Below, piece after piece: positions 1 through 6,108 of a stretch of 10,855 bases of DNA. The stretch is from contig JBMNVR010000024.1 of assembly GCA_050946935.1 (NCBI GenBank), forward strand, positions 1 through 10,855. The letters run 5' to 3'. Positions within the stretch are counted from its first letter, which is position 1, and each line of letters starts with the position of its first letter. The position numbers and the translations under genes are program-made. The DNA is from UQRS01 sp050946935 (GTDB lineage: Bacteria; Bacillota; Clostridia; Oscillospirales; Acutalibacteraceae). The notes below the pieces were generated by a model. It was not told where the DNA came from, did not search any database, and saw nothing but the letters and a program-made list of their open reading frames with translations.

Positions 1-121
1 CTTGGCTGTACAATCCGTCGGCCGAGCGAAAATCCGGGATTCCGCTTTCGGTCGAAACGCCCGCTCCGCCGAAAAAGACCAGCCGGCGGCTTTGATTCAG
101 AATGGTTTGCAGATCCGGCAT
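1..121 (-). CDS. SIR2-family NAD-dependent protein deacylase (sirtuin), N-terminal fragment
   Basis: Only the first 40 codons are inside the window; the gene continues past the left edge. The translation begins MPDLQTILNQSRRLVFFGG and then contains GAGVSTESGIPDFRS at about residues 19-33, followed by DGLYSQ. This GAGxSxxSGIPDFR block is the first NAD-binding signature of sirtuins, which remove acyl groups from lysine using NAD+ in the cytoplasm. No other family carries it in this form. The start is the ATG at 121, preceded 7 nt upstream by a GGGAGAG Shine-Dalgarno. It reads away from the fucosidase gene terminator, so it appears to have its own promoter in the 122-300 spacer. The catalytic histidine and zinc cysteines lie outside the window, so activity cannot be judged. 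Confidence 0.9.
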   Translation of the reverse strand, partial: MPDLQTILNQSRRLVFFGGAGVSTESGIPDFRSADGLYSQ

Positions 122-322
122 GGCAATTCTCTCCCTTATATACTTTATATTTTTATTATATCGCAGAAAGTATAGTAGTTCGGGTTAAAAAGTATAGTCT
201 TCACCTCACATACCCAGTATTTATAAGGCTTTACGGGGTTCTTTAACATCAGTTTTTTAACATATATATTGTATCATAGACACTGCAAAAAATCCACCAT
301 ATTCCCGGCGACAACTTAAAAA
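122..322 (-). promoter_or_regulatory. AT-rich spacer upstream of the sirtuin gene, with candidate promoter
   Basis: This AT-rich spacer lies between the sirtuin start and the terminator of the fucosidase gene. Read on the minus strand it contains an extended -10-like element TGATACAAT (plus 268-276) and, closer to the gene, a TATAAT hexamer (plus 155-160). Neither has a convincing -35 at 17 bp, so the exact promoter is undecided. A direct repeat lies between them and is listed separately. I see no gene here: a short ORF crossing 257-448 is antisense to the terminator and the fucosidase end and has no recognisable content. Confidence 0.35.
167..198. repeat. Direct repeat AAAGTATAGT, two copies 22 bp apart
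   Basis: AAAGTATAGT occurs at 167-176 and again, perfectly, at 189-198. The start-to-start distance of 22 bp is close to two helical turns, so both copies would face the same side of the DNA. A related AAAGTATA is present on the opposite strand around 141-148. The position, 46-77 bp upstream of the sirtuin start, suits an operator. No regulator is identified. Confidence 0.4.
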
Positions 323-365
323 CGCCTGTGCGAATGAAAAGCAAAGCTTTCCGTCCGCACAGGCG
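315..365 (-). terminator. Rho-independent terminator of the fucosidase gene
   Basis: A perfect 10-bp stem is formed by CGCCTGTGCG (323-332) and CGCACAGGCG (356-365). Inside the loop a second small hairpin (AAAGC 338-342 with GCTTT 346-350) extends the structure. On the minus strand the stem is followed directly by TTTTTAAG (322-315). It lies 46 nt beyond the stop codon of the minus-strand fucosidase gene, as expected for its terminator. Confidence 0.88.
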
Positions 366-410
366 CCCTTTTGATCTGTTCCGAGGCTGCAAGCCCCGGC
401 CGCAGAAAGA

Positions 411-3400
411 CTACTGCCGTACAATCTCCTGCCGCAGCGCCACCACATCGGAAACGGTCAGCTTGCCGTCCCCGTCGAGATCTCCCGCCGCAAGCTGCCC
501 CGCGTCGGGCATTTCTCCTCCGGTGATCTCCTGCCGCAGCGCCACCACATCAGAAACGGTTACCTTCCCGTCCCCGTCGACGTCGCCGCGCAGGACCAGA
601 TCCATGTCGGCGTCCACATGATACACCTGCATCTCATAAAGGCTGGGACCGCCGGTGCTGTCGGCATAACAGGTGAGGATGTTCAGCCGCACCCGGTCGG
701 AGGAAACCGCATCAAACCAAACGGCTTTGCTCTCCCCGACTCCGTTGCCGGTGCAGGCGGTTTTCCACACCCCGTCGGCGTAATATTCGATGGCGAAGCG
801 ATCAATCCGCGCGCCCCAGCTTATGCATTCGCTGAGAGAAACCATGTTGAAAATCCGCTCCTGTCCGAAGGATATCTCCAACGTGGCGCCGGTCGCGCCG
901 TCCGATGTCGCCCACCGGGTCGAACTGTCGCCGTCGGTCGCCTTGGCGCCGTCGTACGCCGCATTGTTGAAATACACGTCGCTGGCCGTCGTCCCCTGTC
1001 CTTTTGCGAGATTTTTGGACAGATAGCTGTCAGCCGCCTCTTCCGGCAGGCCGTCAACCGTCAGTTCGATCACCGTGTCATACTCGTTCACAGCTTCCTG
1101 CGGCAGTTGGATCAGGATAAAGCCCTCCCCCTCGCCATAGGGCAGGGACTGTCCGCCGAGCAGCCGGACGCCGCGGATTTCATTTTCAATCGCAGGCACC
1201 AGCAATCTGCCGTCCTCCGGCCAAGCGGTGACGTGGAGGTAGAGCGTCCCCTCTTTCTTGGTCGCGGTGCCGAAGCTCAGCGGTGAAGAGAAAGGGTTGG
1301 CCGTCGTCCCGAAAATGCTGTCGCCGTAGGCTTTCACCCACTGACCGGCCTCGGCCAGACGGGTCGTACATTCCTCCGGCACCGTGCCGAGGTTATCCGG
1401 CCCGACGTTGAGCAGCATATTTCCGCCTTTCGAAGCGGTCGAAACCAGAGACCGGATGATCCACCCGGTCGATTTCCAGTTGACGTCGTGCGCCACATAG
1501 CCCCAGGAATCATTCATTGTGATGCAGCTTTCCCAGTCGTAATCGAGACCGGTAGCCGGAATCTCCTGCTCCGGCGTACCGAAATCTCCGTCGGTAGACG
1601 CCCGCTTGCCGATCCGGTTGTTGACCACCAGTGAAGGCTTGAGGGTACGCAGATAGCGGTAAAGATCCTCCCCATCGGCCGTCGTCCACCAGTCGTTCCA
1701 CTCCCCGTCGAACCAGAGAATATCGACGTCGTAAATCTGGATCAGCTCGCGAAGCTGCCCTTTCATATCAGCGATATAGGCAGCCTTGTCGTTTGCCGTC
1801 TCACCCAGCGTGTTCTGCGCCCAGTGTCGCCAGTCCATGATGGAGTAATAACAGCCGAACCGGATACCCGCTTCTTTACAGGCATTCGACAGGGAACGGA
1901 TGGGATCCTCCCCGGTATAGTTGCCATAATCCATCAGATCAAACGGTGCAAAACCCTTTATATCAGTGTCGAACATGCTGAAGCCCTCGTGATGCTTGGA
2001 GGTAAAGACCATGTACCGCACACCGGCGGCCGATGCGTCCGCAACGATTTTTTCGGCGTCCCAATCGGTCGGATTAAAATCCTTTACGCAAAGCTCCTCA
2101 TACTTGGTGCGGCTGATTTTCTGATTGTACATGACCCATTCGCCGTAGCCGGTGAAATCCTCCGAGAACGGGAAATTGGCATAGGCGCCGAAGTGGATGA
2201 ACTGTCCGTAGCGCGCCTCCCGCCACCAGGCCATGCGGGCATCCTTTTCGGCCGCCGTCTCGCTCCCGGCGTAGGCGGAGAGAACAAAGGTGTCGAGCTG
2301 GACGGGCAGCGCTTTTGCCGCCACAATATAGAGGTCATGCACGCCCGTGGTTTTCTCGATTCGGGCGTAGCATTCTTTAAACAGGGCGGCGCTGCCGGTG
2401 GAATTCAGCCCAAGCGTGCCGATCAGCGTCCCGTCCGGCGCGTCAATGCGTAGCTCCAGCGCCCCGTCGGTGGTGGAAGAGTAGGTCGTCATCAGAACCT
2501 TAGCCTCTCCCGCTGCAAAATCAACCCTGTTGTATTTCAGATACCCGCCGGCCTCAAAATTGCCGACCGAGCTGCCGTCCGGCGCAAGGGACGTATCGGT
2601 CGCTCCGGAGACTTCGCTGTATTTGTGCGCGTCGATTACGGTATTGATCATCTGTCCTTCATCCTTTGTAAAATGTATCGTATATGTATTGCAAAGCGCA
2701 CCCTTCCCAACCGTCACGGTTGCGTCGCCGGGCAGGGCGGCCGCCTGCGCGACCTCGCCGTTAGCGGCGGTCACTGTGGGCGGCGTGTCGCCGCCGACCA
2801 CAACGTCATACTCCAGCCGGTCGGGCGCAAAGCCGGAAAGCGGCTTGCCTCCGATCGCGATCGTCCCGGGGGTGAGGTCGGTATCCGGGCCGCCCAGAAA
2901 CACAACCTCCCGCACGGCAGGTCCGGCGTCGGCATGAAACCGGACGCGCACTTTGCCCGCCGCGACAGCATCAAAGCTACCTGAAAAGAAACGATACCCA
3001 CGCCCCTCGGTATCGGTGAGGCTCTCTCCCCCGCGGCAGGAGGTCAGACGTTCCCAAGCGCTGCCGTTCCAGTATTCAATCTCCAGCACGCCGATCCGCT
3101 CGCCATAGGTCGTATCCTCCGTCACCCGGACGCCGCTGAGCATTTTTACCCGAGTGAAGGTGAAAACCGCCTCGGCCTCGCTGTCGCTGTCGGCCGCCGC
3201 CCAGCGGGACCCGTGGCTGAGATCGCCGTCGATCAGCTTGCCCGCGGCATAATTGTCCGCGTCGCCGTAAACCGTGCTGACCGACACCCTGCCGCCGGCG
3301 GCCAGATTCTCCTCCGCTGCGGCGGAATCAGCCGCCGCACCCGCGGGCATCCCCCCGAGCAGAAGCAGCGCCGCCGACAACAGGATGGCCAGGCCGCGCA

Positions 3401-3416
3401 AAACACTCTGTTTCAT
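411..3416 (-). CDS. Secreted multidomain GH29 alpha-L-fucosidase with dockerin
   Basis: This 1001-residue protein probably releases alpha-L-fucose from extracellular glycans. Modules I can read, in order: signal peptide (1-29, cleavage near AGAAA/D); a discoidin/F5-8C-like module (about 37-176); a cadherin/Ig-like linker (about 180-250); a CBM6-like module (about 258-382, with FEAGGYLKYNRVDF); the GH29 barrel (about 393-700) and its beta-sandwich (about 705-790); a second F5/8C (CBM32-like) module (about 802-933, with NLAKG and TRWAT); and a type I dockerin (944-1001). In the GH29 domain, QFIHFGAY, TSKHHEGF (472-479) and WFDGEW (568-573) are family landmarks, and D570 is the expected nucleophile. 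A Glu in GTPEQEIP (E616 or E618) is a candidate acid/base, which I cannot settle by eye. The ATG at 3416 has AGGAGG 8 nt upstream and leads into the signal peptide. It is monocistronic, with its own promoter and terminator. Substrate linkage and GH29 subfamily are unknown. Confidence 0.93.
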   Translation of the reverse strand: MKQSVLRGLAILLSAALLLLGGMPAGAAADSAAAEENLAAGGRVSVSTVYGDADNYAAGKLIDGDLSHGSRWAAADSDSEAEAVFTFTRVKMLSGVRVTEDTTYGERIGVLEIEYWNGSAWERLTSCRGGESLTDTEGRGYRFFSGSFDAVAAGKVRVRFHADAGPAVREVVFLGGPDTDLTPGTIAIGGKPLSGFAPDRLEYDVVVGGDTPPTVTAANGEVAQAAALPGDATVTVGKGALCNTYTIHFTKDEGQMINTVIDAHKYSEVSGATDTSLAPDGSSVGNFEAGGYLKYNRVDFAAGEAKVLMTTYSSTTDGALELRIDAPDGTLIGTLGLNSTGSAALFKECYARIEKTTGVHDLYIVAAKALPVQLDTFVLSAYAGSETAAEKDARMAWWREARYGQFIHFGAYANFPFSEDFTGYGEWVMYNQKISRTKYEELCVKDFNPTDWDAEKIVADASAAGVRYMVFTSKHHEGFSMFDTDIKGFAPFDLMDYGNYTGEDPIRSLSNACKEAGIRFGCYYSIMDWRHWAQNTLGETANDKAAYIADMKGQLRELIQIYDVDILWFDGEWNDWWTTADGEDLYRYLRTLKPSLVVNNRIGKRASTDGDFGTPEQEIPATGLDYDWESCITMNDSWGYVAHDVNWKSTGWIIRSLVSTASKGGNMLLNVGPDNLGTVPEECTTRLAEAGQWVKAYGDSIFGTTANPFSSPLSFGTATKKEGTLYLHVTAWPEDGRLLVPAIENEIRGVRLLGGQSLPYGEGEGFILIQLPQEAVNEYDTVIELTVDGLPEEAADSYLSKNLAKGQGTTASDVYFNNAAYDGAKATDGDSSTRWATSDGATGATLEISFGQERIFNMVSLSECISWGARIDRFAIEYYADGVWKTACTGNGVGESKAVWFDAVSSDRVRLNILTCYADSTGGPSLYEMQVYHVDADMDLVLRGDVDGDGKVTVSDVVALRQEITGGEMPDAGQLAAGDLDGDGKLTVSDVVALRQEIVRQ
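414..587 (-). repeat. Dockerin duplicated Ca2+-binding segments in the fucosidase
   Basis: Two tandem repeats encode GDVDGDGKVTVSDVVALRQ (codons at 587-525) and GDLDGDGKLTVSDVVALRQ (485-414). Each is an EF-hand-like loop (DxDxDGxxxxxD) plus helix, the hallmark of a type I dockerin that binds a cohesin in a scaffoldin. The DNA copies are also nearly identical over their helix-coding parts (around 423-450 and 526-553), indicating internal duplication or gene conversion. Confidence 0.9.
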
Positions 3417-3424
3417 GCCGGACT

Positions 3425-3529
3425 CCTCCTTGTTTCCTATATTCCAAATCGCGCGCAGCGGCCAGATATATCAACGCGCTGCGCCCTTTTCGTATCTTTA
3501 CTATACAGTCCGTGTCTGAAGACTGTCAA
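3425..3529 (-). promoter_or_regulatory. Promoter and SD of the fucosidase gene
   Basis: On the minus strand there is a perfect -35 TTGACA (plus 3524-3529), an 18-bp spacer and a -10 TATAGT (plus 3500-3505). This predicts a start near 3493 and a leader of roughly 77 nt. AGGAGG (plus 3425-3430) lies 8 nt before the ATG. No operator-like repeat is obvious in the leader. Confidence 0.7.
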
Positions 3530-3627
3530 TCCCGGCGCGTGCTTCCGGCAATTGGCAGCGCGATCACAGCAATATAGTACAAATCCCGGAAGATTTCCCG
3601 TTTATTCACAATAAATTCATTTCTCTA

Positions 3628-3658
3628 TTTACATCGCGCGACATTTTGCAGATATAGT
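3628..3658 (+). promoter_or_regulatory. Candidate promoter of the ABC/beta-helix operon
   Basis: TTTACA (3628-3633) and TATAGT (3653-3658) are separated by 19 bp, slightly longer than ideal. They sit about 90 nt upstream of the permease start and are divergent from the fucosidase promoter. Together they explain the 327-bp spacer between the two genes as a divergent regulatory region. The weak point is the spacer length. Confidence 0.45.
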
Positions 3659-3675
3659 AAAGGCTGTAAAGAACA

Positions 3676-3721
3676 GTACAGGCGGCGCGCGGAATCTTCG
3701 GATTTGCACCGCCCCCTGTAC
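3676..3721 (+). promoter_or_regulatory. Structured leader hairpin before the permease gene
   Basis: GTACAGG (3676-3682) pairs with CCTGTAC (3715-3721), continued by CGG (3683-3685) with CCG (3709-3711) across a CCC bulge. At the tip, AATC-TTCG-GATT (3693-3704) forms a C(UUCG)G tetraloop hairpin, one of the most stable RNA caps known. No T-run follows, so it is not an ordinary terminator. The SD AGGAGG (3730-3735) starts 9 nt downstream, so it may affect mRNA stability or translation. I recognise no riboswitch class in it. Confidence 0.45.
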
Positions 3722-3744
3722 CAAAACGCAGGAGGAATTGTAAT

Positions 3745-5415
3745 ATGTACATTTTAAAAAATGCCTGGCGCAGCATCTGCCGCGGCAAGGGACGCGCCAT
3801 CCTGATCGCTTTGATCGTCTTTGTGGTGGCCTTTGCGGCCTGCATCGGCCTCTCGATCCGGCAGGCGGCTGAAAGCGCCAAGACCCAGGGGCTGGAGAGC
3901 CTGACCATCACCGCCCAGATCACGATGGACCGCAGCGCCCTGATGAACAACGCGTCAGAGGATGGAGGCGGCTTCGACCGGGACGCCTTTAAAGAAAACT
4001 TCAGCGGCATGCAGCAGCTCAGCGCGGAGGAACTGCAAACCTATGCCGCGGCGGAAAGCGTATCGGGTTTTTACTATACCGCCACCGTCTCAATGGACGG
4101 AAATGACGCAATCGAAGCGGTAGAAAGCACCGTCTCCGCTCCGGGCGGAGAATCCTCCGGCGGGGATTCGTCCGCCGGCGCCTCCGGTAGCATGGGCGGC
4201 TTTCCCGGTATGGACGGCGAGGAAAACGGCAAAGGAGGCGGCCGCTTTTCCGGCGGCATGGGCACTCAGGGAGATTTCACCCTGATCGGCTACAGCAGCT
4301 ATGACGCCATGACCGATTTTGTAAACGGCACCAGCACCATCTCGGACGGCACAATTTTTGAGGAGGACAGCGCCGATTGGACCTGCGTCATTTCGGACGA
4401 GCTGGCAACCTACAACTCCCTGGCGGTCGGCGACGCCATCACGCTGATCAACCCCAACAACACAGAGGAAAGCTATACGCTTACCATCTCCGGCATCTAT
4501 ACAAACAGCCAGTCGACCGCCTCCTCCGGCGGGGCGATGATGGGATTCTCGGCGGCCAGCGACCCGGCCAACCAGATCCTGATGAGCAGTGCCGCGGTTG
4601 AGGCGCTCGTCGCCCAGTCCGAGGCGGCAGCCACCGTCACAACCGACGAAACCACCGGGCAGGAGACGACAACCGCCCTCGCCAAGCAGATTTCGGGGAC
4701 CTATCTGTTTGGCGACATCGACGCCTATGAACAGTTTGAAGATCAGGCGCACGCGCTGGGCCTTTCGAACGATTATACCGTGACCTCCAGCGATCTGACG
4801 AGCTATGAGCAGAGCCTTCTCCCGCTCGAGAATCTGAGTAAGATGGCACTCTGGTTTCTGCTGGTTGTCCTGGCCATCGGGGCAGTGATTCTAATCGTCA
4901 TCAACATTTTCAACGTGCGCGAGCGCAAATACGAAGTCGGCGTTCTGGCTGCCATCGGTATGAAAAAGGGCAAAATCGCCCTGCAATTCCTCTACGAATC
5001 CCTGATTATTACGGTAGCCGCCATTGTGATGGCGGGAGCGGCCGGTGTGGTCGTTTCGGTTCCGGTAACCAACCTGCTGCTGGAAAACCAGATCGAGTCC
5101 CAGTCGACCAGCCAGACCCGCGTCGAAAACGCCTTCGGCAAGTCGATGGAGGATATGGGCGGTATGCCCGGCGGATCCCGCCCGAACGGCGGCTCGCAGG
5201 ACGGCGCCGCCACACCGGAAGTGCCTGCGGACGGCTTTTCCGGTATGTTCGACACCTCCAACCAATATGTAAGCGAGGTGACCTCGGCCGCCAATCTGAC
5301 GGTCGTAGTCCAGCTTTTCCTCATCGGAATCCTGCTGGCGCTGCTGGCCAGCGCCGTGTCGATCATCTTCGTGCTTCGGTATGAGCCGATGCGTATACTC
5401 GCCAACCGCGATTAA
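3745..5415 (+). CDS. MacB/FtsX-type ABC transporter permease
   Basis: This 556-residue permease has the topology of the MacB/FtsX (type VII) ABC family: TM1 at about 18-38, a large extracytoplasmic region (about 40-365), TM2 about 367-390, TM3 about 418-445 and TM4 about 519-545, ending in RYEPMRILANRD. The motif VRERKYEVGVLAAIGMKKG after TM2 is the usual FtsX cytoplasmic coupling segment. Such proteins usually act as mechanotransmitters or exporters moving or releasing extracytoplasmic substrates, and dimerise. It is longer than many relatives because of low-complexity insertions rich in Gly, Ser and Met at about 132-177 (MGGFPGMDGEE, FSGGMG) and 467-501 (MGGMPGGSRPNGG). The start ATG has AGGAGG 9 nt upstream. 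The ATPase gene follows after 14 nt, so both are made together. The substrate is unknown, and no MacA-like adaptor is visible. Confidence 0.88.
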   Translation: MYILKNAWRSICRGKGRAILIALIVFVVAFAACIGLSIRQAAESAKTQGLESLTITAQITMDRSALMNNASEDGGGFDRDAFKENFSGMQQLSAEELQTYAAAESVSGFYYTATVSMDGNDAIEAVESTVSAPGGESSGGDSSAGASGSMGGFPGMDGEENGKGGGRFSGGMGTQGDFTLIGYSSYDAMTDFVNGTSTISDGTIFEEDSADWTCVISDELATYNSLAVGDAITLINPNNTEESYTLTISGIYTNSQSTASSGGAMMGFSAASDPANQILMSSAAVEALVAQSEAAATVTTDETTGQETTTALAKQISGTYLFGDIDAYEQFEDQAHALGLSNDYTVTSSDLTSYEQSLLPLENLSKMALWFLLVVLAIGAVILIVINIFNVRERKYEVGVLAAIGMKKGKIALQFLYESLIITVAAIVMAGAAGVVVSVPVTNLLLENQIESQSTSQTRVENAFGKSMEDMGGMPGGSRPNGGSQDGAATPEVPADGFSGMFDTSNQYVSEVTSAANLTVVVQLFLIGILLALLASAVSIIFVLRYEPMRILANRD

Positions 5416-5429
5416 GGGAGGAAACATTT

Positions 5430-6074
5430 ATGTCTACACTATTATTGGAACAGGTCTCCTTCAGCTATGAAAAAACCGCTGTCTTGAAAAATATCTCGTT
5501 CGAATTTGAAAGCGGGAACATGTATGCCATCGTCGGAAAATCCGGAGCGGGAAAAACGACCCTTTTGTCGGTTCTGTCCGGTCTGGCCGAGCCAAGCAGC
5601 GGCCGGATCCTGTATAATGGAGAGGACGTCTCCCGCATGAACAAATATGATTTCCGCAGCAAATGCATTGGCGTCATTTTCCAGAATTTCAATCTTTTGA
5701 CCAAGCTGACGGCGGTGGAAAACGTCGTCCTCTCGATGGAAATTTCGGGCATCCGGGAAAAAGGCAAAACCGACCACGCCTATCAGATTCTGGAAAGCGT
5801 CGGCATCGACCGGGAGGAGGCCGACCGCCGGGTGCTCAAGCTCTCGGGCGGGCAGCAGCAGCGGGTTGCCATCGCCCGAACGCTGGCCTACAGCCCCGAC
5901 ATTATTCTGGCCGATGAACCAACCGGCAACCTGGACGGCGAAACCCAAGGGGAAATCATCAGTATTTTCAAACGGCTGGCCAGCGAGGGAAAATGCGTGA
6001 TCGTCGTCACCCACTCGCCCGAGGTTGCCAAAAGCGCCGACAAAATCTATGAGCTGGTGCGAAACAAAAAATAG
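5430..6074 (+). CDS. ABC transporter ATP-binding protein (MacB/LolD-type)
   Basis: This 214-residue cytoplasmic ATPase powers the permease encoded just upstream. All core motifs are intact: Walker A GKSGAGKT (36-43), Q-loop glutamine Q85 in IFQNFNLL, signature LSGGQQQR (138-145), Walker B IILADE (158-163) with catalytic E163, D-loop GNLDG, and the H-loop histidine H195 in VVTHSP. Length and the FQNFNLL and DEPTGNLD wording fit the LolD/FtsE/MacB branch rather than importers. The SD GGGAGG is 8 nt before the ATG, 14 nt after the permease stop. The next gene starts 34 nt downstream with its own SD, consistent with a three-gene transcript. Confidence 0.95.
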   Translation: MSTLLLEQVSFSYEKTAVLKNISFEFESGNMYAIVGKSGAGKTTLLSVLSGLAEPSSGRILYNGEDVSRMNKYDFRSKCIGVIFQNFNLLTKLTAVENVVLSMEISGIREKGKTDHAYQILESVGIDREEADRRVLKLSGGQQQRVAIARTLAYSPDIILADEPTGNLDGETQGEIISIFKRLASEGKCVIVVTHSPEVAKSADKIYELVRNKK

Positions 6075-6108
6075 CCGGGAAACCAAACCCCGAAAAGGAG
6101 ATATCTAT

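Noticed and set aside
618..1286. Long plus-strand ORF antisense to the fucosidase gene
   Set aside because: Its composition is that of a shadow frame in GC-rich coding DNA, and no SD, domain or signal supports it. The same applies to other long antisense frames over the ABC and beta-helix genes.
6025..6108. In-frame upstream extension of the beta-helix gene starting at the ATG at 6025
   Set aside because: It overlaps the end of the ATPase gene by 50 nt, lacks an SD, and would put 28 extra residues before an obvious signal peptide. The ATG at 6109 has AAGGAG 8 nt upstream.
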